A DNA stretch of 64,000 nucleotides from Mangifera indica. Its lineage: Eukaryota; Streptophyta; Magnoliopsida; Sapindales; Anacardiaceae. The position numbers and the translations under genes are program-made. The stretch spans positions 124,001 through 188,000 of the forward strand of contig NW_025401121.1 in the NCBI RefSeq assembly GCF_011075055.1, read 5' to 3'. The notes beneath the pieces are model-generated. The model made no database searches and had not been told where the DNA came from. It was given only the letters and a program-made list of their open reading frames with translations. This document shows, one piece after another, positions 41,441 to 54,400 of this stretch (the stretch's first letter is position 1; every line of letters starts with the position of its first letter).

Positions 41441-42099
41441 GTATACCAGTCATATGATAGGTCTAAACCCAATCTGATCTAATCTAATTTAATTTTTGGT
41501 ACAACAAATCACACAGAAATTGACACAGCAAAAGAATTTAGGGTGTCTAAATAGGACCATCCAACGATGTCACAAAAAACTAGAATATTAATTAAAATAG
41601 GCGAAAACATTTACACCTAACCCATTTTAAGGAAACTTTTAATGAATTTATTTTTTTACGCAAACTTAATATTTAGTCCAATAATATCCTTCCTCTCTGA
41701 TAATTACCTTTCTTCAGTTGTGTTTTTTTTTTGGGTCATGTTTTTCTTCGACAGCATACTCCAACATCATCACATTGATTGTAAGTTTGGTAACTTAATT
41801 ATGAATTAAAACATTCATAAACTTATTTTGAAATAGGTCAATTTTTTGTTTGATTATTAATATATCCAAATCGAAACGAGAAGCAGAAATAAATGTGAAT
41901 AAAATGCAAGTATGAGTGCGACATGATAAAAAAATTTTCTAATTTTAAATAGGTGCACTTGTGGGTTGTTTCAAAAAATTAATTGGGTGATTAGAAAAAT
42001 GGTAAAAGTGATATATATGCTTAGATTTGGTGGGCAATGGGTTGACAGAGGTGATAATATTTTAAAATACATTGGTAGAGTCCAAACATTAGTTTTCAA

Positions 42100-43160
42100 T
42101 CGATAGAAAAATCAATTATAATAGATTTGTAGAAATAGTATATTCTCATTTGGGTATTAATCAAAATTATAATGAGGTAAAAATTTATATGTCAAACCTA
42201 ATGAAGTTCAGTGATTTGTTATATTTGTTGAAGAATAACAATGATGTTCAAATTATGATGAAACTATCTAGGGCACACAAAAGATCTTCGTTATTTCTTG
42301 AAATAGTGACATGCCCAATTGAAGTCAAAATCAGCTATGAACAACAATATCTGGACCCACAATAAGGGGTTCATCGATCCTCATTAATTAAAGTTCACTT
42401 TTTGGATAAACACATATGCAACCAAAAAATGTGTCCGAAAATAGCATGGTAAATGCAAACTTTCATCTTGATGGTGTTAAGGTTGGGATTGGGTTAATTC
42501 TTTTGCCTCAAGATTGCGCACATGATTGAAATAGGCTCAGAACTGTTATGGGGTACACCTGAGGGAGATTATCAGATAAGTGATTTACCTACAGATGATT
42601 TTCACTCCAACAAAAAAGATGAATATGGTGGTTGTGATGATAATAGTGGTGATAATACTGGTGGTTGTGATGATAATAGTGGTGATAATACTGGTGGTAG
42701 TGATGACAATGGTAGTGCTGAAAGGGGCGATGATACGAAGGTCAATACATCAAGGATAGCTTAAGAAAGTTTAGTTCTTGTTGCTTCAATGCATTGCAGT
42801 TCAAATCCCTTCAATGTACAATTTTCAAATCCTTTTTTGGTAGTCTAGAGCCTTATAAGGATGTAAAAAAATGAGGAAATTGAAATTCATGCAGTTGCAC
42901 CACGAGATGGGAGATTCAAAATGAAAGATCAATTTGCTTGTAAAAAAGTTTTAATAGATACGTTGTACAGGATGCATTAAAAAATGGTTATCAATTCAAG
43001 GTTTTAAGTTCAAACAAAAATCAAATAAAATGTGTGCATCAATAATGAAATGGAAAGCAAGAAGGGTGCAGTTAAGAAACAGTGACATTTTTGTGTTTCA
43101 AAAGTTAAGAATGCACATTTGTCATTAAGATGTCATAAGACTTCATCATAGATAAGCTCG
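42100..43160 (+). pseudogene. MULE transposase N-terminal region in E3
   Basis: The frame 42,150-42,365 reads LGINQNYNEVKIYMSN, FSDLLYLLKNNNDVQIMMKL and SLFLEIVTCPIEVKISYEQQ, the PB1-like opening of MURA-type transposases (a Y.L.ND.D...M block and an LF.E...V.. strand). The next frame, 42,522-42,764, carries an acidic Gly/Asp/Asn repeat (33-bp unit, GGCDDNSGDNT, 2.3 copies). Near 42,905-43,140 fragments such as DGRFKMKDQFACKKVLIDT resemble the MuDR zinc-binding region. Stops separate the pieces, and no catalytic transposase core is left in this arm. Confidence 0.65.
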
Positions 43161-43429
43161 TATGATTTTGTATCAAACAAATAACAAATAAATAAAAAAT
43201 TTGGTAATATTTTTTCAATATTTTATGCATTTTCCTTTATGTATTAAACAAATAACAAATAAAAAGATACACTAATATATGTATTTAGTCCACCCAAACT
43301 TCAACAACAACCAAACATCAACCACAAACAACCAAACTATCAACTACAAATAACTATAAGTCTCATAATATAAATAAATAACAATATAATATCAATCAAT
43401 ATAATATAAATAACAATCATTTAGAGTAT

Positions 43430-46400
43430 AAATTCCCCTCATATTTCCAGATCTTCAATGCTACAATACAGTGCATTAAGGCAACGTTTTTTGCTGAAAA
43501 ATCAAATCCACGTCTTGTGGCAAGGTACTCTTAAATCAAAACTATGAATATCCCACAATCGTCAGATGTTGTGGCCTGTTAGGATACTTCAGTACATCTT
43601 GTGATCGTCAATGGCTTCATCATTGGCTCTACACCCTTACCTCCCAATAACTAATTGCATTAATAATGGATAAAAAGTGATGATATCTTGTCATCACTTT
43701 AGAGAACCTCTCTATAGGCTTAAAAAAATTTGTTAATAAGTCAAAAACAATTAAAGTCTATACACTTAGGTCCAGCTTATCACATGTCTAGTATTGATAA
43801 TCATAATTAATTGGAATGTATACTTGTGATAATAACAATCACTTCATTATCAGTGCAATTAATATGTGTAAGGTTAATAACAATAAAAATTAATATCATT
43901 TAACATGTGTCAAACCCTATCCATATGAATCCATGGGATATAGCCTGAACTAGGGTTGGATTATTTATTCCTTCAATTGGGTTTAGTAGCAATTGCAGTC
44001 ATTAATTATTATCAGGTCCAACCTCTTTTGATTCTTTATTTCGAGGGACAACCACCCATCAAAAGAGGTTTCAACACATCCACTTAATTGATGGGAACAT
44101 ATATTATAACACGACTAAGTAGTTATCAATATGTTGAAACAATTATATTATAAATATAGCGAGATAACTAATAATATAATTATAATATGACAAAGATTCA
44201 ACACATATCTCTCATATGGTTTCGAAATCATGTACCTAATCTATTAATCATTGATTATTTTCACACAGAGTGTTCAACCATTTTTTTTTACGCTCTATTC
44301 AAAAAAGTTGTTGTTGTGGCATCTTCATTTGTGTCTGTACCACTGCACAAATTTTATCATATTATCTTTTTTTCCATCCAAATGTGATGATCAAAAACCT
44401 TCTCACTCACGTCGCTGCCTCAATGATTAGTATGCGGGCACTAAAGTGAACCCTTCTTTACAATCCTTTTCCGTAATGCCTATGGATATGAGATTGACAT
44501 TATATCAAAGTTTTCATTGCAAGGGTAGTAGACATCTAGAACCTACATCCAAATGACCTAAGAACTCAATTATGAGTTCAATTGACTCGTCTTGTATTAT
44601 AACGAAAAATATTACTAGTTATTAGAAAAAATATAACTAGTTAATCTTACAAATTGTAAATAATAAATAACCATTGGAAAAAACTTACCTTTTCCATTAG
44701 GGTTGTATAGTACATAAGTTGGAGCTCTACCAATTTTGTTTTAAGCAATGCTTGACGCTCATCTAAATTTTCAAGTCGTTCGTCAACTTTGTTCATAAAC
44801 CCTCGGAAAAGTTCTTAAAGTTGATCAACTTTGTGTTTAACTGTCAATGCAGATATGGTAGGAGCTACATGATGGGGTGTTTCTTCAATTGGTCAATAAG
44901 ATGACATGACAAGACTGCATATGAGTGCAATCCTTAATGTCTGCGTACAAGGATACTTTGATATTATAAATGAGGAGATTGGATTTCTACAAGGGATCTT
45001 ACAAGGATACGATCATTATTAGTTTCTTCTTCGTCACTAAAGTAATCCACAATATCTCTATACCATGATAATTCTCTCTAAACCATAAATGGAATCAAAA
45101 TTGAAGTCATGGCATCTTATTAAATATGACAAATTTTATGCTAAAAAATAATAATTATTTTCACATATAATTTTATAAATTGAAATAATGTAGCTAAGAA
45201 GCCCCAAAGATGTGGTCAATATCCTTCTACCCTAAGCCTTCAAAACTCTTTCATCTCAATATTCGAGGGACACTGTCTCTAGACTTACAAACTACAAGAC
45301 CCCTAGATTGTTTAGAGTTTCATATATCCACAACTATAATATTGAAAATATGTTGTTAGTTTTACATAATCAGTTATAAAATATAATAACAAAATAATCA
45401 TTATCTTAATACTAAAGATACCCAAAATGTCACTTCATATCTCATTATCCTATAAGATAACACTGAGATATCCTTTTTATACGATGAATATGCTTTTAAA
45501 ACTTCATCATATTTCTTCTTTATTACCTGACTTATATACTTTATCGCCATCCTCCAAATGATTGTCCCTTATGGTTATCTATTAAACGTATCTCAATCAT
45601 CAACTAGACAAAAGATGTTTTCTAATATAACCTAACTATTATCTAATCACATCAGTTTGTAATGGAGCAAATATAGGGTAGCTATTTTCACCACATCTTC
45701 ATCATTGTTTCCTCATGTCTTCTCTTTAAAAACTTTGCACAAACCACCATACAACACATATTTGGCACCTGAAAAATACCTCTCTCAACTATGCTTCCCC
45801 CGCCATAACAAAATCACTCATACCCATCTCTCTACTAAATTTCAATCATGTTATTATAGCAAACTCAACAAGGTCAAATCTACAGTCCACCTTATTCAGT
45901 TTAAAAACAAAATACCTCTTGCAACACTCTCTTCTTAACTTGTTGAAAAAGTACACAATGCATTTCAAGATCTAAAAATTATCCAAAATAACTTTCCTTA
46001 TATGCTTTACTACGTGAGTTCAAACTTTTAAAGTAGCCATGAAGTTATGCATATTAATATATCGTCTTTTCCCAAGCTGATGATTAACTAAAATTTCCTA
46101 AAAAAAACAAACATTTGCAAGGTTAATCCATTTAAATGAAAAAAAAAAATCATTCTATGAATAATGCAAGTATGAGTGACTGCGAGTGCAAGAGACTGAT
46201 TACAAGTGTGAGAGACTACGAGTACGGGTGCTAGTGCAAATATAGCTAGAATCTAATTTTCTTCTTTATCAACAACAACACGATTAAAAATCCAACCAAA
46301 ATATACATACGATTGTTTACAAAATAAATCATCACAACCTATAAACCCTAAACTAAATGCAACACTAAAATCAAAACCCTAAACCATTTCAAACCTAACA

Positions 46401-46430
46401 AGCCAAGGAATCAAACTTACCTTAGAGAAC
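43430..46430 (-). pseudogene. Ulp1 protease gene in E3
   Basis: At 43,430-43,600 the minus strand reads TSDDCGIFIVLI, stop, EYLATRRGFDFSAKNVALMH with CIVALKIWKYEGN. DDCGIF is the C48 active-site Cys motif, and here it is retained. The rest of the gene (to about 46.43 kb) is too decayed to read but is matched base for base by the reverse arm. An in-frame stop follows the active site, so it is not functional. Confidence 0.6.
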
Positions 46431-46959
46431 ATTGTCGAATGTTATTGTGTTTGTCGATCCTCGAAATGTAAGAAATGAAGTCGTTGTTACTTTGTTATAT
46501 GTTCCAACTTCGAGACTGTGATATTGCTTAGAAAATGAAATGTTTTAGTTTTATTAAATTTTGGATAGAAGAGTAGAATGAGTATTTTACCTATATTTTA
46601 CTTATAAATATAAGTGTCCCAAATGTTTACCTAAAAACACTTAATCAGAAAGTTTTTTGCCTATTTCAATTAATATTCCAAGAAAACTAAATGACAAGAC
46701 ATACCAAGATATTAATTAAAATAGGTAAAAAAAATTTTGATTAAACATTTTTTGACAAACATTTGAGACACTTACATTTATAAACAAAATATATGTGAAA
46801 TATACATTCTACCCTTATATTCAGAATCTAAAAAAATACTAAAACATTTCTCTTTGTAAACAACATTACAATCTTGCAATCGGAATACATAACAAAGTAA
46901 CAATGACTTCATTTCTTATATTTCAAACATCAACAAACACAATAACATTCGATAACGTC

Positions 46960-49900
46960 ATCTAAGGTAAGACTAATTCTTTCACTTGTTAAGTTTGGAA
47001 TGGTTTAAAGTTTCAATTTTAATGTTGTGTTTGGTTTAGGGTTTGTAGGTTGTAATGATTTATTTTACGAATAGTGGTATGCATATTTTGATCAAATTTT
47101 TTATTATGTTGTCATTAACAAAGAAGCAAGTCGAATTCTAATTGCATTTATACTCACTCGCACTTGCACTTATAGTCACTCACACTCGCACTTATAGTCA
47201 CTCACACTCCTATTCGCATTGTTCACAAAATGGTTTTTTTCATTATAATGGATTAACATTACAAATATTTATTTTTTTAGAGAATTTCAATTAATTATTA
47301 GCCTAAAAAAATGTGGCATAGTGATACTCATAACTCAATGGCTACTTTAAAAATTCAAAGTTACGTAGAAACATTCATGCATATAAGAACTAATCTTAAT
47401 CTTTGTTAGAAAGAAATGTTCAGGAAAAGTTGTTTTGAACCAATTTTAGATCTTAAAATTCATAAATATAACTCGACTTTGATGTATTGTGTACTCTTTT
47501 GACAAGTTAATAGGGGAGTGTTGGGAGAGGTTTTTTAGTTTAGATTGAATGAGTGGACTGTAAATTTAACTCTGTTGAGTTTGCTATAATAACAGGGTTG
47601 AAATTTAATAAAAGATGAATACAAGTGATTATATTACAATAAGGGAAGCATAGTTGAGTAAAAAGTACTTTCCAAGTGTCAAACATATGTCATACAATGA
47701 TCTGCGCAAAATTTTAAAAGAGAATGCATAGAACAATGAAGAAAATGTGGTAAAAATAGCTACCTATATTTGCTCTATTATAGATTGATAGAATCAAATA
47801 GTAGGAAAGTCATATCGAAAAGTATCATTGATCTAGTTAATGATTAGAGTGTGTTTAATAAATATCCATAAGGAACAATTGTTTGAAGGATGACAACAGA
47901 ATGTATGAATGTGGTGATAAAGAAAAAGTATGATAAAATTTTGAACGCATATCCACCATATAAAAAGGGTATCTCAGTGTTATCTTATGGGATGATGGAA
48001 TATGTAGTAGCATTCCAAACACCCTAAGTATTATGATAATGGTTATTTTGTACTTACATTTTATGACTAATTATATAAAACTAATGATGTATTTTCAATA
48101 TTATAGTTGTAAATATATGAAACTCTGAGCAATTTAAGGGTTTATAGTTTGTAAGTCTAAAAACAGTGTCCCCTGAATGTTGAGATGAAAGAATTTTAAA
48201 GCGTATGGTAGAAGGATGTTTACCACACTTTGGGACTTCTTAGACACGTTATTACGATTTATAACATTATATATAAAAATAACTATTATTTTTTAAACTA
48301 AAATTTGTCATATTTGATAGGATGTTGTGACTCTTTTTTTAATTTTGTTTATGATTGAGAAGGAATCATTATGCTACAAAGATATCATGGATTACATTGG
48401 TGACAGAGAAGAACCTAATAATAATCGTACACTATATGATTTCCTACAGAAATCCAATCTCATCATTTACAATACCAGAGTACTCCTATACGCAAACATC
48501 GAAAGAATGCACCTATACGCAGTCTCGTCATATCATGTCCACCTGTACGCAATCATGTCACGTTATCTCCTCGAACAACCAAAAAAACACACCCTATATA
48601 GCACTTATCACATCTGTATCAATAGTTGAAGACAAAGTCAATCGACTTTAGAAGCTTCTCCAAAGGTTTTATGGACAAAGTTGATGAGCGACTTGAAAAC
48701 TTCATCGAGCATTAAGTGTCGCTCAAAACAAAATTAATAAAACTCTAACGTATATACTATGCAACCCCAACAAAAGAAATACGTTTTTTCCAATAATTAT
48801 TTATTATGCACAATTTGTAAGATTAACTAGTTATATTTTTTTTCCTACAACTAGTAATATTTTTCCTTATAATATAAAACAAGATAACCGAGGTCATAAT
48901 TGAGTTCTCTGGATGTGAAGATACAGGTGCCCAGGACCCTACTACCCCTGAAATGGAAACTCCAATACAACATCGATTTGGTACTAGTAAGACATTATAG
49001 GGAAGAATTATAAAGAATGATCATTCATTTTCAAAACCCGTATACTGACCCACTGAGACAGCAACAGGTGCACAAATTTTTTTTACCGTTGCATCCGAAA
49101 AGGGAAAAAAATAATATGATGAAATTTTTACAATGGTATGGGGACAAACAAAGACACCATAATAACTACTTTTTTGAATAGATCATGGAAAAAAAAAGAA
49201 TGGCAAAACACACTATGTGAAGATAATCAATGGCTAATAGATTAGATATATAATTTTGACCCAACATAGGAGATTATATCTTCGTCATATTATTATTATA
49301 TTATTAATTACCTCACTATATTTATAATATTATTGTTTCAACATATTAATAACTACTTAATCGTGTTACGACACGCATTCTCATCTGTTAAGTGGATACG
49401 TTGAAACGTCTTTTGATGGGTGGTTACCCCCAAAAATAAAGAATTGGTAAGAAGCTAAACTTGATAATTATTAATGATCGTGATTGCTACTAAACCCAAT
49501 GAAAAGAATAAATTATTTAGCCCTAGATTAAGGCTATATCTCATAGGCTCATATGAGCATGGTTTAACACATAATAATTTATATTAATTTTTAATTTTAT
49601 TAACCTTACACATATTCATCACACTAATAACGAAGTGATTGTTATTATCACAATTATACATTCCAATCAATTATGATTGTCAACATTGGACATATGATAA
49701 ACTAGACCTAAATACATAAACTTTAATTGTTTTTGACTCATCAACAAATTTTTTGAGTCTATACAAAGGTTCTTCCAGATAATGACATGATATTATCACC
49801 TTCCATCCATTATCAGTGCAACTAATTACTAAGAGGTTAAAAGTGTAGAGACAAAGATGGAGTCATTAATAATCACATGATATATTGAAGTACCCCTACA

Positions 49901-50070
49901 GACCACAACATCTAATGATTATGGAATATTTGTAGTTTTAATTTTAGAATACCTTGCCACAAGAGGATAAATTGATTTTTCTACTAAAAACGTCACCTCA
50001 ATGTGTTGCATTGTGACATCGAAGATTTGGAAACATGAGGGTAATTCACACTCTAGATGATTGTTTTTCA
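46960..50070 (+). pseudogene. Ulp1 protease gene in E4
   Basis: Near 49,905-50,070 the plus strand reads TSNDYGIFVVLILEYLATRG, stop, IDFSTKNVTSMCCIVTSKIW with KHEGN. It matches the E3 Ulp1 end, but the active-site Cys is Tyr (NDYGIF for DDCGIF). Upstream sequence mirrors the E3 copy and is decayed. Confidence 0.6.
47150..47216. repeat. 22-25 bp tandem repeat CACTCGCACTTATAGTCACT
   Basis: Three consecutive units of a CACTCRCACTYRYA-TTATAGT motif. A diverged counterpart in reverse orientation lies at about 46,165-46,240 in E3 (GAGTGACTGCGAGTGCAAG). Confidence 0.55.
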
Positions 50071-50299
50071 CATTATAGATAATTGTTATTTATATTATAC
50101 TGATTGATATTATATTGTTATTTATTTAAATTATGATACTTATAATTGTTTGTAATCAACAATTTGATTATTTGTTATTGATATTTGGTTGTAGTTAAAG
50201 TTTAGGTGAATTAAATGCATATATTATAGTGTCTTTTTATATGTTATTTGTTTAATACAGAGAGATGCATAAAATACTGGAAAAATGTTGTCAAAATTT

Positions 50300-51400
50300 T
50301 TATTTATTGATTATTTGTTTGATACATAATCATATTAGTTTACTATGATAAAGTCTTATGACATCTCAAGGACAACTATACGTTCCCAACTTTCATAACA
50401 TAAAAATATCATTATTACTTAACTTCACCTCTTACTTTCTATTTGCATTGTTGATGCACACATTTTATATCTCATCTTTTTTTTTGTTTGAATTTGAAAT
50501 CTTGAATCAATAACCATTTTTTAATATATCCCTATGTAACGTATCCATTAAAACCCGTTTACAAGCAAACTGATCTTTCACTTTGAATCTCTCATCTCAT
50601 GATGTAGTTACATGAATTTTAATTCTCGCATTTTCTATATTTATATAAGGCTTTAGACCACCGAAAAATGGATTTGAAACTTGCATCTTAATGGAATTGG
50701 ACCTGTGATGTATTTGAGCAATGTGAAATAAACTTTCCTCCATTATCCCTGATGGACTAACCCCTACATCACTACCCCCTTCAACACCACCATTCTCATC
50801 ACTACCACTATTATCATCACCGCCATCATCACTATCACCACCATTATCATCACAATCTTCATATTCTTTTTTTTTTTTCATCAAAGTGAAAATCATCTAT
50901 AAATAAATCTTCTATCTGATAACATCCTTCGAATGTACCTCATAACAATTATAGGATCTTCCATCATGCGTCTAATCTCAAGATGAAAAAAACAAGCTAA
51001 CCCCAACCTCAACATCATCATGATGAAAGTTCACATTTACCTTGATATTTTTTGGCACACTTTCCAATTACATATATATTTTATCCGAAGTGTAAACTTC
51101 AATTAATGGGGATCGATGAACCCCTTGTTATGGTTTTTGATGTTATTATTCATAGTTGATTTTGACTTCAATTAGGCGTGTCACCACTTCAAGAAATAAC
51201 AAAGATCTTTTGTGTGATCTAAATAGCTTCATCATGCTCCAAAAATCATAGTCATCTTTTAACAAATATGACAAATTACTAAACTTTATTGAATTTGACA
51301 TATAAATTTTTATTTCATTACAACTTCGATCAATACCCAAACAAAGACACTGTTTATACAAAATCCATTATAATTGATTTTTTTTATCAATTAAAACTAA
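50300..51400 (-). pseudogene. MULE transposase N-terminal region in E4
   Basis: The minus-strand frame 51,146-51,361 reads LGIDRSCNEIKIYMSN, FSNLSYLLKDDYDFWSMMKL and SLLFLEVVTRLIEVKINYE, homologous to 42,150-42,365. The frame 50,597-50,896 contains the acidic repeat (EDCDDNGGDSDDGGDDNSGS) and then GVSPSGIMEESLFHIAQIH. The two are separated by stops and frameshifts. The catalytic core is absent, as in E3. Confidence 0.6.
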
Positions 51401-51902
51401 TGTTTCAACTCTACCAATATATTTTAAAATATTATCACCTACGTCAACCTATTGATCATCAAATCCAAGTATATATATCATCTCTATCATTTTTTTAATC
51501 AATCAATTAATTTTTTTAAACAAACCACAAGTGCTTCGATTTAGGTTAGAAAAATTTTATATCACGTCACACTTGCACTAGCATTTATTTTCGTTTTTTA
51601 TTTTGATATAGACATATGAATAATTAAAAAAATCAATCTGTTTCATAACAAATTTATAAATGTTTTGATTTATATGTAAATTATTAAACTTATAATTAAT
51701 ATAATGATATTAAAATATATTATTAAAAAATATTATCGAAGAAAAATAGTATCTAAAAAAATATTACTGAAAAAGGAAAGATAATTATTAAAGAATAAAG
51801 ATATTGTTGAAATAAATATTAAATTTCCTTAGAAATATAAATTCATAAAAAATTTGTCAAAAAATTTAAACGCAAAATGTTCATCCATCCTAATTAATAC
51901 TC

Positions 51903-52144
51903 CATATGCACCAAACAGTCCCCAAGATATCAAAAGAAGGGAAAGACCTCGTGATCGAGAAGTGACACAATCGTATCTTCAAATCAACAGTGATAGATTG
52001 AGCACCAATCAACTCAATCAAGCACAATAACAATGTAACGCATTCGTAAAAACTTAACACAGTAAAAAAACAACTTTGACTTTTCTGCCCTCTCTAGGAA
52101 CATACAAAATATAGAGGAAGCTACAACGATATATAGAAAAGAAT
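51903..52144. other. Spacer between MULEs E4 and E5 inside the intron
   Basis: About 240 bp with no exon or repeat that I recognise. It ends in the left target-site copy of E5. Confidence 0.5.
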
Positions 52145-52153
52145 CAAAAGATA
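52145..52153. repeat. Left target-site duplication of E5
   Basis: CAAAAGATA directly before the terminal repeat; its partner is at 55,820-55,828. Eight to nine base duplications are typical for Mutator-like elements. Confidence 0.8.
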
Positions 52154-52710
52154 GGAGAAATTGAAATTTTTATCACTATTTTATTTCGTATATACAAAAA
52201 TACTACCTATCCTAAAGCTTAAACATATATACCACAACAGTAATCAACTTTTTCAAAATACCCCTCTTTAATCTTTCATGCATATATTCTCTCTCTTCTT
52301 CTCTACAACCTTTTTCTCCCTTCTTCCTCTTCTTTCAAAGTGATAAAGGAATCACTCTCTTTTCTTCTTCATCTTCAAAAACAAAAGAAGGAAGGAAAAT
52401 ACTGAATTCTTCAAATTAAGAATTCTTTAAAGTAAGGATAATAAAAAAAAAAAAGCAACCCACAAAAAAACTCAACCACATCCACTTTATACGTTTAACT
52501 GGAAAAAAAATGACCTTCAAAGAAGATCATTTAGTAGGATTTAACTAAAAAAAAAATTAGCATTTAAGGATTAAAACTGAAAAAACAAAAAATAAAAACG
52601 TTGGCTTGAAATTTTGGGTATTAAAGGTTGGCATTAACGCCAACCCTTGGCGTTAACGCGCCAACCCTTAATATATGTACATATAAGGGTTGGCGCCAAC
52701 CCTTATATGT

Positions 52711-53205
52711 ACCGATAATATTATAATATTAATATTAATATTATAATATATATTATTAAATAATATTATTATATTAATACAATATATTATATATTATTAT
52801 TATATTATAATATTATATAATATAATATATTAATATTATATATTATAATATTATATTATATTATAATATTATATAATATAATATATAATATTATAATATA
52901 TTATATTATTATATTAATATAATATATAACATAATTATTATATATTATATTATATTATATATTATAATATAAAATATTATATATATTATTATAATATTAT
53001 ATATTATATATTATATATAATATATAATATATTATATATTATATATTATATTATATAATATATATTATAATATATTATATATTATAATTATAATTATATT
53101 ATATATTAATATATAATATAATATATTTAATATATTATAATATATCATTATAATTATATATAAAATATATAAAAAATATTATATTATATTATTCTTAATA
53201 TATAA
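52711..53205. repeat. A/T-only tract in the left arm of E5
   Basis: About 480 bp made almost only of TATTATAATATTA-like words, with two or three other bases. The matching tract in the right arm (55,135-55,305) is about 170 bp. It has expanded on the left or shrunk on the right since the arms were formed. Confidence 0.8.
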
Positions 53206-54001
53206 GTTAAAGCAAGGGTTGGTGTTAATTTATTCTCTACAAGATTCTTCTGAAATATTCTCTTTCTTCTCTGCAATATTCTCATGCGTCTGCAATCAAA
53301 TTTAGCAAGGATTTAGGGTGGGCCCACCGTTGCATAAAATACAGAAATAATTGTTATAAAAAACAAAAAGGGTTGCGACATGCTTCTCCAATCAAATTTA
53401 GCATGGATTTAGGGAGGGTCCACTGTTGCATAAAATGTAAAAATAATACTTATAAAAAAAAAAAAGGTTGGCATTGCCACCAACCCTTATTTAATTGTTT
53501 AATTTTATTAAGGGTTGGCCACGCCAACCCTTTTTGTTTTTTATAGCATACCGCCAACCCTTGCTTTAATGTATTGCATTTTATTATTGTTTTTGTTAGC
53601 CTATCATTTTTTATTATTGTCTTCGTTAGCCCAAACCGTGTTTCAATAAAATAATGTGTTAAATACACCATACAAACAATAACATATTGACATCATTCGA
53701 ACAATGATAAAATACACCATACAAACAAAATATTATAATTACATCATTCAAATAATAATAAAATGATATCATTCAAATAATAATAAAATACACATTTTAA
53801 TCAATAATAAAATACATCTTTCAAACAATAATAAAATGACATCCAATTCATATGCATGCCCATCCATCCATGCTTTAATCGAAATCCTCGAAGCCTACAT
53901 TGTCACATTCCAATTGAATTGAATAAATACAATCAATTTAGTAAAGTTTGCTGACATATAAATAAACTCATAAACACTAAATACTTACTGAGGGCCCTTC
54001 C

Positions 54002-54187
54002 TTAGAATATGGTTATAGCCACGCGCTTTCTTAACCTCCTGGAATGTGTTGATATGAAATTAAATGGCTGATCTCGGGCAAGGTATTCCATAAACATGAA
54101 TAAAAAAATGCCACAGTCTCCGTTTCCAACATCCTGTTTTGGCACATCACGAACACACCTGTATTGTAATGTCGGTGGAAGATCCAT
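54002..54187 (-). pseudogene. Ulp1 C-terminal fragment, left arm and loop of E5
   Basis: Reads YRCVRDVPKQDVGNGDCGIF, LFMFMEYLARDQPFNFIS, RLRKRVAITIF, then stop. VPKQ..(D)CGIF is the active-site segment of C48 (Ulp1/sentrin) proteases, with the Cys intact. The loop bases encode the residues before the Cys. His and Asp parts of the triad are missing because the inverted copy begins there. The same premature stop after TIF is present in the fragment at 1-185. Confidence 0.75.
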
Positions 54188-54400
54188 AAACAGGATGTTG
54201 GAAACGGAGACTGTGGCATTTTTTTATTCATGTTTATGGAATACCTTGCCCAAGATCAGCCATTTAATTTCACATCAACACATTCCAAGAGGTTAAGAAA
54301 GCGCGTGACTACAACCATATTCCAAGGAAGGGCCCTCAGTAAGTATTTAGTGTTTATGAGTTTATTTATATGTCAGCAAACTTTACTAAATTGATTGTAT
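54188..54400 (+). pseudogene. Ulp1 C-terminal fragment, right arm of E5
   Basis: Mirror copy: QDVGNGDCGIFLFMFMEYLA, QDQPFNFTSTHSKRLRKR, VTTTIFQGRALSKYLVFMSL. Here the stop codon of the left copy is CAA, so the tail reads on to about residue 65. The fragment starts exactly at the inversion point (AAACAGGATGTT). Confidence 0.75.

Larger units (their letters stand above)
41583..46678. mobile_element. Ulp1-MULE E3 (left arm of a large inverted repeat)
   Basis: Ends are inverted: GAATATTAATTAAAATAGGC at 41,583 and, reversed, GAATATTAATTGAAATAGGC at 46,678. It contains a transposase N-terminus on the plus strand (42.1-43.2 kb) and an Ulp1 gene on the minus strand (46.4 to 43.43 kb), converging. 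The neighbour at 46,708-51,902 has the same content in reverse. Possible but imperfect target duplication: AAAAAACTA before 41,583 and AGAAAACTA at 46,681. Confidence 0.75.
46708..51902. mobile_element. Ulp1-MULE E4 (right arm of the inverted repeat)
   Basis: Ends: GATATTAATTAAAATAGG at 46,708 and, reversed, GAGTATTAATTAGGATGG at 51,902. It mirrors E3 along its length: 42,150-42,365 pairs with 51,146-51,361, 42,628-42,764 with the acidic repeat near 50,750-50,870, and 43,560-43,800 with 49,700-49,930. A transposase N-terminus lies on the minus strand and Ulp1 on the plus strand. By eye the two arms differ at roughly one base in six where compared. Confidence 0.75.

Noticed and set aside
46679..46707. 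The 29-bp spacer between E3 and E4 as a target-site duplication
   Set aside because: Only an imperfect AAAAAACTA/AGAAAACTA match flanks E3, with a 2-base offset, and none was found for E4, so no duplication can be claimed.
42522..50896. Asp/Asn/Gly repeats as a host antifreeze or calcium-binding protein
   Set aside because: They lie between transposase N-terminal blocks in two mirrored MULEs, so they belong to the transposon gene.
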